From NCBI RefSeq assembly GCF_008831285.2, contig NC_045150.1, positions 2,678,001 to 2,742,000 on the forward strand: 64,000 nt of DNA, in the 5' to 3' direction. Below the pieces are notes generated by a model that was not told where the DNA came from, searched no databases, and saw nothing but the letters and a program-made list of their open reading frames with translations. The position numbers and the translations under genes are program-made. Below, in pieces: positions 23,627 through 35,401 of the stretch. The stretch's first letter is position 1. Each line of letters opens with the position of its first letter. Source of the DNA: Nymphaea colorata (Eukaryota > Streptophyta > Magnoliopsida > Nymphaeales > Nymphaeaceae).

Positions 23627-24775
23627 TTTGGCATTTTACCTAATTAATTTTTTTAAATTAAGATTGGAAATTCCGATAGTTCAAGCCTTCGTTCATCTTG
23701 TCGAAGACAAAATTCCATCATAACCTTGCAACTGGGAGGGTTAGTTGATAAGTTTTTTTTTTCTTGTTTTTTTTTTAAATAGTTACAAAACTCACGGAGT
23801 TGGCTTGGGAATCGCCAGAGTCAGCTCGGATCACTAGAAAACCTGGGCATGAGTCAAGGTTGGCCCGGATCCCCCCTGACTCAACCCCACTCGCTCACGA
23901 CTTGGCCCTACTCAGCCTTGACTTGTCCTTATTTGCCCGATTGATCAGCCAGAGTTATTTACATCACGGTTAGTTTAAAACTCAAGAGACCTAATTCCAC
24001 CAAGTCGATGAGTCAACTCACTGACCCGATGAGTCGGTCATCTGCCGATCTGAGCTCGAGACACATGCTTGCTAAATGCTAACTATGTTTTTCAGTTCAT
24101 TTCAAACTTGCAACCAATTAAAACATCTAATTGTTATTCTATCACTGGCACCGACGCAGCTCATGACCCCAGATTTATAAAACATTATATTATAATATTT
24201 TATGAATATGTCTCAATCTTTAAAACAGATTCATATATTACGAACGTTCTTACGGCCAGACAACCTGTAAGGGGTCAAACACTTTGCATGCATGCTTGGG
24301 CACAATAAAAAAGCGAGTGTTGTAGGAGAATATCTCATTTTTAACTGGAATAAGAGACAATGATTCACAAGAAGTAAACTCCAAATGTGTTCAAGATCTG
24401 AAAAAGAAAAAGTAGTGGTTCCACTTGAAAGCAACTTTCAACTAGTAGAGGATTGACAGTATATTAAGATGACCACCTTCCATGAATCCACTCGTGAGTT
24501 TGCATTTCCTTTTAATTAGCCTAATTTATGTTCTTTCTACCATAAGCATAAGATAGAAAAGAAAAAAAAGAAAGATGAAGTAGTGCACGGGGAGCTTGCT
24601 AGAGAAAAGAAAAGGAAGAACATGTGGCTGCCATTAACACACACACTGCTCCCTCTTCCAACTTGAGAATGTGTGAGACGACTTGTCGATCACGGAGTCT
24701 CTAAAATAAGGTCTGCCTTGAAAAATTAGAAGGAGAAATAATTAATAAAGTGCATATGGTTGCGCAATTCAACTT
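22091..24775. other. Non-coding spacer, repeat-rich
   Basis: No supported gene. A TA microsatellite occupies 23569-23625. The stretch 23790-24060 is rich in GACTCG/GAGTCA motifs like the inner part of the hAT-like element at 16.3 kb and is probably a remnant of that family. Confidence 0.5.
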
Positions 24776-24899
24776 CACATAATTGATGGTATCCCAACTC
24801 TCCCCTTGTCTCCCAGGGGTAGGAAGAATGTCTCAAACACATAATTGATGGTATCCCAACTCTCCCCTTGTCTCCCAGGGGTAGGAAGAATGTCTCAAA
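24776..24899. repeat. Perfect 62-bp tandem duplication
   Basis: Copies 24776-24837 and 24838-24899 are identical by eye. Identity implies a recent event or an assembly artefact. Confidence 0.95.
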
Positions 24900-24957
24900 C
24901 CAGCCAATGGAAATGCCGGATGAACGGAAACCGGCCGTGTAGGTGTTCAGTCATGTC

Positions 24958-25170
24958 CAGTGGCAGAGCCAAAAAGATTTGTCTGAGGGTACTAACCGAT
25001 CACTCGCTTAGAAGAATGAGTGTTTATAGAGCACTGACTCAGGTATGGTGTGGGCACCATATGCAGCTGGACCTAGCTGAACTTAGGTCCAGCTTAATCA
25101 CAATGCAAGATTTCAAGGGCTGGTGTGGGCAATGGCCCCAATCGGCAATCACACAATAGCTCCGCTACTG
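24958..25170. mobile_element. MITE with CAGTGGC(A/G)GAGCCA ends
   Basis: A 213-bp element has ends CAGTGGCAGAGCCA and, inverted, CAGTAGCGGAGCTA. The flanks GTCATGTC (24950-24957) and GTTATGTA (25171-25178) agree at 6 of 8 positions, as expected for an old hAT-type duplication. It contains no domain. Relatives are at 55551-55726 and about 59080-59440. Confidence 0.65.
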
Positions 25171-25178
25171 GTTATGTA

Positions 25179-25497
25179 TTGCACTTTTATCTTGTGTATG
25201 TGTCTTCTACCTTTCACATTATCAATGATGTTTAAAAAAATTCAATTGTATATATATGTTTAGTTAATAAATGGTGATTCTGGCTATCTAGAGATGCTCA
25301 TATGAGGGTCATTTGATTTATGAATGGTTAAAAGAAAAACAAAAAGAAAAAAAAAATCTCAAGTAATACTAGACGACAAAAATGTTCATCATTTTTGTTT
25401 TCTTTATCTTCTCTCAATTGTCCATAAATATGGATCAGACGACTGCCAAGAGTGCGCTAGGTGACTTTAGATAACCTCAATCACTATTTAATTTTTC

Positions 25498-25529
<32 letters not shown>

Positions 25530-26663
25530 CAAATATTCAAACTACATACATGTTACTTGTAAGGAGAACGCACACACATCACGAAGCATTGAAGTGTAAG
25601 TTTTATAGACGAACAATAAAAGCATATAAAGGCGGTTTGAAAACAATAATATTATGTTATTACCTTGTGCATCTAATATAAAAAATGGTTAGATTCATTA
25701 GACAACTCAGCAATGTATGTAGGAACATGTTACTATTCCAAAACAGCCCCATAATGTTAAAGAAAATGGGTACCCAAAATCAACAAACATTCAAAAATGC
25801 AAAATTTTAACAACCATGCACTTATATTTGAATTTAAGTAACAACTATGTATTTGCATTTTAATTGAACATTTGCCCTCCATGTAGCTAATTATATTATT
25901 ATTCGTCAGCATTAATATATATATATATATATATATATCATAAATAGTTATACTATAATCTTACTTTAAAGTGAGGGAAAGGCTACGGCCTACCGACCCA
26001 GCAAATAGCCAAAGCTCCCTTGTCTTATTGTTTAGGGCCTCATTATGTGCCTACAAAATTGTAATACAAATTTTAATGTTAGTGCATAGTAGCGCTTTAT
26101 TTTATAAGTTTAAAAAAAAAATCAAATATTTTAAAAATAATTTAAATATAAAACGTGAACATGTTGTATTATATCGACAAAGAGAGTTCTTCATCTTGAT
26201 TTTAACAAAAAAATGTTGTGGCCTCTCGTAACCTATTAAGGGCAACAGAAAAATTTAAGAGTTTGTGTTTAAATTTTAAAGATTTTAGTTTAACAGATAT
26301 AAAAATTTAAAAAAAAATCTATTCTAATTTCTGCTAAAATTTTAAAACTCCAGTTCAACCTTTCCAACGAAAATTTTTTGTTACTACACCCGCTGAAAAG
26401 AAATAGCAATACATAATCCAAGCGTTATTCACCGTAACTGAACAATCGATCGATTATTAACCTAAGGTGAAGATGATGGGAAGATTTCAACCCGATGGGT
26501 CGAGCCATGGAACGTGTTCTCTTTCAAATCACAATCATCCACCACACCAGTCCCCCACTTGACACCCCTCTCATATTTACACCTCACCGTAGCCACCACC
26601 TGCCCTCACAATCAAAATAAACCAACTGCATGTACCTCTCTCTCTCTCTCTCGCCGGAAGATC
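25179..26663. other. AT-rich spacer and promoter side of the gene at 26664
   Basis: Short TA tracts lie at 25504-25530 and 25916-25939. A CT-rich leader (26637-26652) just before ATG 26664 is typical of plant 5' UTRs. No other gene is visible. Confidence 0.5.
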
Positions 26664-28991
26664 ATGCCGGAATTTCACCTGAATTCCCTAGAACTCCGGC
26701 ATGGACTCGCCGGGATGAGTTTGCCATCCGGAACAAGTAGCCCATCATCGACCTCGACGTCCTCCGGTGTCGTCTTCGCCCCTAGAGGTCACCAGGACGA
26801 CGAGGGGCCGGCTAGCCCCTCCTCTCCACGACTGTGGTCGAAGGCGCCGGACCCTCAGCTGCCCACGTCGGCGCGCGACCAGGCCTTGGCGAGGGGCCGG
26901 TGGGAGCTGATGGAGATGCTGAAGGACGTGCCCGAGTCGTACTATGAGCTCTCCTTCAGAGAGCTCGTCGATCGGGTGAGGCCCAAGGTGAGGGACGATC
27001 AAGAGGAGGAGGAGGAGGCGGTGGAAAACAGAGAGGTGAAGATGAAAAGAAAGAGGAAGAGGAACAGTTGGGAGCAGAGTGCCGGGAACAGCGGCCTCTT
27101 ACTTAAGATGTTCGTTCCCGGATTGTATCTCCGGTCGAAGTCGACGGCTGGGTCTGGGCGGGCGTCCTCGAAGCCGTTGTTCGTGGTGGAGGAGAGGGAA
27201 AGTGGTGGTGGCGGCGGTGGTGAGAATTGGGAGAGGTGGAGGAAAGGGTTTATGGTCGTGGTGTTTGGGAGGTGTATCGGAAGTAGCAGTGCTGGTAGCA
27301 GTAATGGTAATGGCAATTATGGTAGCTCTCGTTCGAGGTAACTAATTTGCATCTCTTTTATGCTTGGCTGTTCACCCTGTTCTTGCTTATCGCTTCTGTA
27401 GTAGAACTATCTTGTATTGTCATCAGTCTATCCGCAGATGCATAGCGTTGATTTTCAAAGGAGAAAATGAAGTCAAGTTTTGGTTCTTCTTCCTTCTTTA
27501 ATCGTTTTGTGTTAATTAAAATTCCCCCCCCCCCCTCTGTTTATTCTGCTAAATTTTGACATCAAATATTTTTTCTGCCTTCCGTTTTCCTTTTTGTGAG
27601 GGGGTGAGTCGTTTTCTTCCATTAGATTGTAGTATGTGAAATTTCCTGTGTTTGCTTCCCTGGAGGGGAGGTCTCTCTCCCTCCTGTTAGACGTGGGGTC
27701 TTTTCGGGGGCAGTGACTCAATTGTTTTCGCTCGATTCTTTCTGCCTCCATTTAATGGTCGACAGAGACAGAGAAATGGTTTCGTTTTCCTTGTTCCTTC
27801 CAGAAAGCGGCATTGAATAGAAGTCCAGTTGTCCCTTCTGGTGTGAATTTTTCTACTGAAGTCGAAGTAAACTGTTCTTTTTCCCTTTTTTTGGTAGAAT
27901 GAGTTGCACGAACGCTGCCCTGTTTCTTTTTGCTGGTGGTGGTCACGGTTAGCTGCTCTGTTAATCTTTTCTGGCTTCTGATTTCCTTGTTCTGGAATTC
28001 TTTTCACTGTTTTATTGCTTGAGAAAGGTGTAATTCCTCATTTAAGAGCACCAAAATCAACCCCACCAGTCTTCTGTTCTTGCATTTTGTTCAGAGTGAA
28101 AAATTAGGGGCTCTGGATTTCGTAATTAGAGTGTAAAACTGTAGATGTTAAAAAGTTCAAACCGGTTGAAAACTTCTACCGTGAAAAGTTTTTGGCTTCA
28201 AAAAGTGTCTTCGAAGGAAATTCTACTGTTCGTTTTGCCCTCTTTTTTTTGTTTTTTGTTTTGAACTCCACGCAGAGACACCATAGTTTTATTTTCCTTT
28301 CCTCCCAAGTGGTGTCTTGGATCTTCTTTCTTCTTACGCAATCCGTAGGAGGTAGCCTTCGCTTGTTTCAAGATGGTGGTAGATGGTTGTACCTGTTTCT
28401 CGTAGATTGTGACCTTGCAGATTACCTTCCTTTCGTTAAACTTTTCATTCAAATCGTTTTCTTCCCTTTGTGCCTTGGAGAAAAATAGTGTCAGTGTTCT
28501 TTACATAGAAAGTCGTCTTATCAAATCAATCGCTTCCTATTTTTTTCTGTCTTCCATCTGAGGAATCCTCTTTTTCTTCTTTATAATGACTATCCGTAGG
28601 ACTTAGTTTCTACATATGTGAGACAGTAATAAAATAATCATCGAATGCAATGTTATGAGAATCGCCCGATTCGAATAAAAGGATCGATTTTGCATATCAC
28701 TTTTAGCTGTTTTTCAAAATTTTAAAGAGTTATATTGTTTTGTGTTATTTTTTTATATCACTTTAAATGTTTCCTTTCTTGTATCATGGCAGCTTTCTCT
28801 CTCTTTTATGTGGGTGTCTTGTTCTTTCAGTATAGCAGCACCATGAGCAATTCAGCTGCAAATTAACTTGGTTTTGCTTCTCAGAATTAAACTTGACATC
28901 CTCTTTTCACAGTGGCAGGTGCAGTGAGGCCTTCTTAAGGGGCTGTTGGTCGTGCCTAGGCCTCAGCAGAAGCAAATCCGATAGAAAATGA
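26664..28991 (+). CDS. Plant protein of unknown function with a GRWELM..LKD motif, two exons
   Basis: Exon 1 is 26664-27337 and exon 2 is 28913-28991, giving 250 codons. The ATG at 26664 follows a CT-rich leader; no upstream in-frame ATG was found. Visible parts are a Ser/Pro-rich N-terminus, the motif ARGRWELMEMLKDVPESYYELSF (split here for length at about residues 76-98) followed by ELVDRV, an acidic run (113-118), a basic run KMKRKRKR (126-133) that could be a nuclear signal, and a glycine-rich stretch (181-186). Read without splicing, exon 1 ends in a TAA at 27339-27341 that lies within a good donor (GAG|GTAACT). The acceptor at 28911-28912 (TTTTCACAG) restores the frame and adds GRCSEAFLRGCWSCLGLSRS. 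Splicing is inferred from sites and frame. I recognise the motif as plant-type but give no function. Confidence 0.7.
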
Positions 28992-29920
28992 AAGCAACTC
29001 CTGTCATTCATTCTTCTGTTGAATCTTGCCTCAACACCTGAACTTGGTCAAGTTCATTTGTTTAATATATAGTCATCGAAGGGCGAGTATTTGTAATAAG
29101 ATCTGGAGACCCAAAGAGGGACGGGTGCATGGCAAATCAACTTTGCAGATTGAAGTTGCCGGATTCTGGTCATGCCTGGAAGGATGAACCTTCTGACTTG
29201 TATTTATATTTACTCTTAGAAGTTTGGGCCTATCTCCAGCTTCAAAATATTGGGAAGAAAAGGACCACATGCTTATGTTATGCTGACAATATCAACCCTG
29301 TTTTTGTACATAGAAATGTTAAAGACGTGTTTAAAGACTCTTTCTTGAGTAACATGAAAAACTACAGACCTAAATGTTGGTGCAGTGAAGAAGCTAGAAT
29401 TTCAATGAATCAATCAGGAGCAGAACTGTTTAGCATTAGAAACTCCGTTTAAGTGTTGCATGAATATACATAAAAATCTTGGAACATTTAACAAGTGTTT
29501 AGACAGATTCATGAAACTGTTCCACGGTGTTATTAATGACGGCCTCTTAGATATTAGTGTTATAATGAACCATATCTTGGTGAACTGATTTGATTCGGTA
29601 GCTTTATATGTATTGTTTTTAATTATATTTTAGAATACCTTTTACTTATTTGCAATTGCTTCAGTCGAATCGGCAAATCAACTGATTGGACCAATCAGCA
29701 GGCTCACGGATTGATGAATTGATTGTATATATATATATTGAAATCTGCAGAGTATCCCTATTGCCCGATGAATTTTTTTATTTTCAGTTTATAACAATAC
29801 TAAAAATCATTGTTAAATGTCCTGAAAAAAAGTAATCAAACAGAAACTGTGACTAATTTTTGTTTGTGATGGAAAATAAGTAAAAATTCATTGGAGGACA
29901 AGAGATAGATAGGTGGCTGA

Positions 29921-29953
<33 letters not shown>

Positions 29954-30709
29954 TTCCATGTTGGTTACTCGCATCGATTGATACATTTATAGATTGCATC
30001 GAGTGGTGTGCTGTGAAAAGGCCGAAAGTTTTATATTCTATAAATGTATAGCTATAGAATTGTCGGGTCATTGAATACGGTGGATACCTGTTCAAGAAAG
30101 AAAGAAAGGAACATTGAAGACAAAACAATGACGTAACACGAACGATGAGGTAGTTGGTGTAAAATTTCATTATTTTTCTCCAACGATATTGATGTGAATC
30201 TTGAGCTGCTCCAACTATAAATTAATATAAAAGTATGCACTCCTTTTATACTAGAGGTCAAATCGTGCGTAAAGGGAAAATATATTTAAAAGGTCTACAT
30301 TTTGCTTTCATGTGAACCAACTGTTTGCTGGTGAAATTTCCAGACGGGCCTCTGCTTTTCACGATCATCTCCATCGTTTATCCGTTAGTTCTTGTCAAAT
30401 ATCCCTCCAATTTAGGGAACGCTGGGTTATTCACTCACTTTAGGCTCCGTTTGAACAAGAAAAATACTGTGTAATGTGGATTTCTTTTTTCAAGTTTGTA
30501 CGGTTTTTCCTTGTAGCATCAAATGGGTTGTTCATTAAATTTGAAAATACTTCCTTTCACAAAAAATTCTTCCTTTCCTACATTGATAATTTTACAGGGC
30601 CTTAATGAGATTAAACTTGCATTGGTCATGAATAGAAGACAATATTAAATCTGCCCCAAGAAAAACAAAAAGTAGATCATGAAAGCTGACATCGCTCCAA
30701 TATCCTCAA

Positions 30710-30790
30710 GTAATAGCTGGTCAGGCTGATGGACCGGTGAAAAACAAAATTATCAGTTTGATTCCCATGAACGTAGCAGACACTACTTTC
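30710..30790 (+). mobile_element. SINE-like fragment
   Basis: TAGCTGGTCAGGCT (from 30714) is followed 32 nt after its A-box part by GTTTGATTCCCATG. This is the same layout as the minus-strand fragment at 19955-20025. Ends are not visible. Confidence 0.4.
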
Positions 30791-31525
30791 AAGTTAAAGA
30801 CAGTAATCATAATTTAACCTAAGTCCTGAAACAACTTTAGACTGCGGGAGAAGAGAAAGGGGAGGGGCAGCCTGGAATCAAGATATTCCAATCTTTTTGA
30901 AGATATATATGACAAGAAGTAGGGATGTCAATGCTATAAACGCTTACCATATGATGCCAGATCCGAATTTGAATTCATCTAGTCTGATTCGACACTGAAA
31001 ACTGAATTTCATTGGTGATCCAATTTGAATATCTTGCAAGTCGAAGTCTTAAAGATTTGATGTAAAAGTTTGGATTTGGATTTGCAGTTTGAGCACTTAA
31101 ATCCGGATTTGACATTGTGTGCAGTGAGGCAACATCCAGGTCCAATTAGGTGACTTTGGTAGTGCAGTATCCTCATTCCTCACCAACAAGTTGGCCTCCA
31201 ACTCTCATCCACTTCTACCCGTCTTCAGTCTCTAGGAAATCGTAAACATGTAATTAATTACTCCCTACCTCAAGAAAATTTATTTATTATTACTTTTTAA
31301 GCCCCTCTGCAATATAAACCTTTCTTGATCTGATTTTGGTTTTTGAAAGCATGTTACTCTATGCTTATAATTGTTTACAAGTTTTAGCAGTAAACTAATC
31401 AAGTTTTATAAAATCAAGCGGCATTACCTCTATGTCCGATGGTTATTTTTCTATTTAGTATTGCTAAAAACCATTACAAAAAGTGTATTTGTGATGACCA
31501 GTTGCTTGTCATGGTTCTTAGCAAC

Positions 31526-31592
<67 letters not shown>

Positions 31593-31610
31593 AAGTGTTG
31601 GGTCCTCATG

Positions 31611-31765
31611 CCTAAATGACTAAAATACCCTTATGAAGGAAAGTAAGAACCTCGTAAGAAAGAAATACATATTCTGGTCCAATAGCCAGGCAGGAGTAAT
31701 GAACGGTGTCTGAGACCAAGTGCCTAAATGACAAAAATACCCTTGTTAAGGAAAGTAAGAACCCC
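31611..31765. repeat. Imperfect direct repeat, offset 112
   Basis: The block from CCTAAATGAC to AAGTAAGAACC occurs at 31611 and again at 31723, right after a TA microsatellite (31529-31588). Confidence 0.7.
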
Positions 31766-32449
31766 AAAAGGGAAGCAAATAGAAAGCTATACACTCTTTA
31801 AAAAGACAAAGTGCCCTCACATAGTTATGTGATAGATGATGATCATGGCAGACCCAAAAGCTTCAAGTTAAGCTATACACTCTTTGTAAGTTTCATATTG
31901 TTAAGGGGCCAATTTGGTAGTAACATGTTGTTATTGTTTAATGAATCTGCCAAAAAAAAAATGAGGTAGATTCATAGAACAATGTGTTGTGGGCATAATG
32001 AATTTACCATATTTTTGTTGGTGTAAATTCATGGAACAGTAATAATGTGTTACTATTGTCAAACAGCGGTTAAGGAGAACTCATATATCAAGAAAATAAA
32101 GTATTAGTACGTAAATAAAACAAATTTTATGACTTGGTGTAGGCAATTAGAGACAACAGCCAAAAGGTGACTCCACCATTGGATGGTGAAGAGTAGAACC
32201 TTCACCGCCCTTTAGTCTTGTTGCTTCCCTCTCATCCATGAACAGTTCAAACCACTAATTTGGATCAGCTTAAATGAGCCTCAGTAGTGTTTGCATGAGG
32301 TGACTGGTTAAGGCAAATCCCCAGCCATTTATAAGTGAATGTTGAGCATCTACTAACTGTGAGTTTTGTTGGTAGCACATGGTTGTGCATGAGAGGAGAA
32401 ACCACCTCCTTTCATCCACGCCCAAGGTCCATGGTTGCATTGGGACATG

Positions 32450-32570
32450 GATGGTCATACAATACACCCTTCAACTCAAATGTTGCATATATTACAGTTT
32501 GTAGTCCAAACGAGTAGCACCCGTAGGAATTAAACTGAACACATGTCTTTTGTGAGACCTTGGGGCTTAT
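32450..32570 (-). mobile_element. SINE-like fragment, degenerate
   Basis: On the minus strand CAGTTTAATTCCTACGGGTG aligns with the B-box part of the other fragments. The neighbouring stretch ttcaact...tttg.agtcca also aligns with 34520-34580. A 22-bp tandem duplication (GGGGCTTATTCGAAGCACAT) follows at about 32561-32604. Confidence 0.35.
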
Positions 32571-34509
32571 TCGAAGCACATGAGGGGCTTATTCGAAGCA
32601 CATGAGACGCAAGCTCGCCAATAAGAAGAAATTTGTTTTGGACTTCAAATATCTATTTTAATTTGTTGTAACACCTTTTTAGACAAGATTAAAAATGGTT
32701 TTACATTGATAGGGATATCAATGAATCATATTCAAATCGAATATACTCTTAACAATATCAACTTTTTCTTGGATGTTCACATATGGATTCCAAATTCAAA
32801 TTTGAATGTAAATGAAAATCAGTCATATCTAAATCCAAATCTGATTCACAATATGAATTTACCACTTACATTTCTAAAAAATTTAATTTGACCTCCAGAA
32901 AAATGTTAAAAATTATATAATGGCCCCTAAAAAGAAATGTGGTTCCACCCTTAGTTGATGGCATTGAAGACTCTTGAGTTCAGGGTTGCTTCAGGACCTA
33001 GGTGATGATCTTACGACCCGAGTACCATTCAACTCGAGTGTTCAGCATGTGTGCCACCTTTTGCAGTTTTGGAAGAGCAGTCTGGGGTTCGAATTGAAGA
33101 TACACTGTTTATGTGCACCAGCCCACCTTAGTTGTGCTCTGTCCTTAGGGGAGTGCAAATTACCATAACTTAGACCAAATGAAAAAGAAAAGTTAGGGTT
33201 TCAATCAGCACCATGTGCTCTTTGTGACAAGGCTGAGGACATGTCTTCTCACGTCATGTCACATTATGTAAAAGTTATTAATGTAACTATTGGGGGTGGG
33301 TTATACACGCATTTATGATCACGGGCGGAACCAAGATAGGGCTCGCACGGGCTTGGCCCCACCTTAATTTAAAAAAAAAAATTACATGTAAATTTCAAAA
33401 AATTTACTTGTTCTATATAAAAATTTTGAAAATGATATTTCGGCTTAGTCAAAATTTAGAAACTTTAATTCGACTCTCCTTATCAAAAATTTCTGGCTCT
33501 TCTCCTATTTATGATGTTGTGAAAGGTCTTAGTAGCAAGTGTTGACGTTGGGCAGATTGATTGAGGGTGAGAGTAAAAACCCTCTTTTAAGTTGGGTGAG
33601 TGAGCGGTGCAAGGATCAGTGTATAATCACCTTGTTACCATACTCTATCCTGTATAGGCAAGAAGCATAGCACCCGCTTGAATCAAATTGACAACTTTGG
33701 ACTTCATGCTCGCTTGCGAGACCAGCTATCTTGTGTCGTTGAGGACTTGAGAAGTAACATTCTTCACTTTCTTTCGCCTAAAGATAATTTGCAAGGAAAT
33801 TCAAATTGCCTTGGTGATGACTTGCGTCAAGTTTTGACTAAGATGGATCTGAAATACTGCAAAGGCAATATCAAATTAAGAAATTTAATCGGATTTGGAT
33901 TCAAAAAATGACATCCGGTTGCATTCGAATTTAAGTAAATATCTCATTGGGTTGGATTTTAGATTCATATTCGGATCAAATACCAAATGTTTATACATTT
34001 TGAAAGTTGTATCTTAATTGTAATGGGTTTGGGTTCGTTTAAAAATAGATCAAAATTCGGTTGTTAATTTATACAAATTGGATTCGAATTTAGATATAGT
34101 ATATTTTTTTTTTCGTTCGCATCAAATCTGAATATATTAACATCTGAAAATGTAGATGTGGTAAATAATTATCCAATTTGAATCTGATCCATCAACACCC
34201 CTAAAATGCAGGCACAGGCACTAGGAAATGTGCCTTGTAGTGTGCAATGTTTGTATGTAATGAAGATTTTTTTTTTTTCTAATCGAAAAAGGCAGTTAGT
34301 CTGCCACTTGAAATGTGGATATAGTTGATCAAAGGTGTTGGGACTCGAGTGAATCCAAACACATTAACAAAAAGTTTTAGAAAGAAAAGTAACTTTTAAT
34401 TCTAGAATTAATTGGATCCAGTGTCTTTCTAACTTTTACTTAACGAGAACAGCTTTTGAGATAAAACCCTCTAAGATCATAAACTTATGTCTCAAATGTT
34501 ATAGCTTGT

Positions 34510-34690
34510 TTTGAGACCTGGGCGAACCTATGATATACCTTTCAACTTGTATCGTGTTTGTTACCATTTGCAATCCAGAAAAATAACACTTCGAATCATG
34601 ACAACAACCATGAGATTTAAACCTCAGACTTCTTGAGTGTGAGTTGCCTTGCTGCTATGCCCTTTAAGGCAATTAGTAGCAGTTCGATCG
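34510..34690 (-). mobile_element. SINE-like element related to 21891-22090
   Basis: Read on the minus strand, CAAGGCAACTCA, then AGGTTTAAATCTCATGG and TTGTTGTCAT, parallel CAAGGTGGTTCA, GTGTTCAAATCTTGG and GTTGTCACTG of the SINE at 21891. The B box is GTTTAAATC, one change from consensus. Confidence 0.45.
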
Positions 34691-35401
34691 AGGGATTACC
34701 GAACAACTTAATCTAATCGTTCCTGATCTTTTAGGCTAAAAACTCATATGTGGATCTTAAAAGTAAATCTGACAGGTATAATATTGGGCATCTAGAGAGA
34801 ATCAGATCGGACCATTATTAGATCCCATATTTAGATTTTGGATTCAATTCCAAAACCAAATGCCACATCCCAACTCAATTGCTGTTTAGATGAAGAACCC
34901 ATCAAACATATAAGAATAGGGCAGGCAGAAGGGTCGGATTTGGGCTGAGCCTGGCATGTTCGAACCAGGACCAGCCTTGATATGGGCAAACCGAGCTAAG
35001 ACCTGAGCTTAACTCGGCTCGGCTCATTAAGGAGTATGTCAGTTGCCCAAGCCCACCTCGGCCCAATTGATAGTTGTTATTTGTTAATAATAATTTATCT
35101 TACTTTAATTGAGTCTAACCAAGAAATTTAAGTGGAAGCCAAAAAATACGGATCCGACCCGTTAACATAGGCAGGGCCTTGCCTTAGATCTCTAACTAAG
35201 TTTAGCATGTTCTATTTTAAAGACTCAGCTCAGAGTCAAAGTCAAAGAACCTTATCGTAAAAAAAGTAAGTCAAGGACCTTTAGTTGACAATTTTTAATA
35301 AATATAGGCCCTCTTCGGGGAATATTGATTTTGCATATACACTCTCTTATTCGCTCTCTCTCTCTGTAGATCGGGAGGAGTTTTCCGGCGAAGGAGCCGA
35401 G

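Larger units (their letters stand above)
28992..35401. other. Long non-coding spacer upstream of YIP4 copy 1
   Basis: The first few hundred bases are probably the 3' UTR of the gene ending at 28991. Further on are TA tracts (29927-29954, 31529-31588), SINE-like fragments (30710-30790, 32450-32570, 34510-34690), fragments of the ggattcggat hAT-like family (about 30930-31120, 32710-32890, 33870-34200) and short tandem repeats. The reading PCALCDKAEDMSSHV near 33211-33255 recalls the zinc-binding tail of LINE elements, but nothing around it confirms this. No gene is supported. Confidence 0.5.

Noticed and set aside
29129..29452. 107-codon frame downstream of the 26664 gene
   Set aside because: No recognised motif, no paralogue, and a position consistent with 3' UTR or spacer.
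33205..33265. Reading PCALCDKAEDMSSHV resembling a LINE zinc-binding tail
   Set aside because: It is too short, and no reverse transcriptase or poly-A tail is nearby. The similar piece at 21360 has the same problem.
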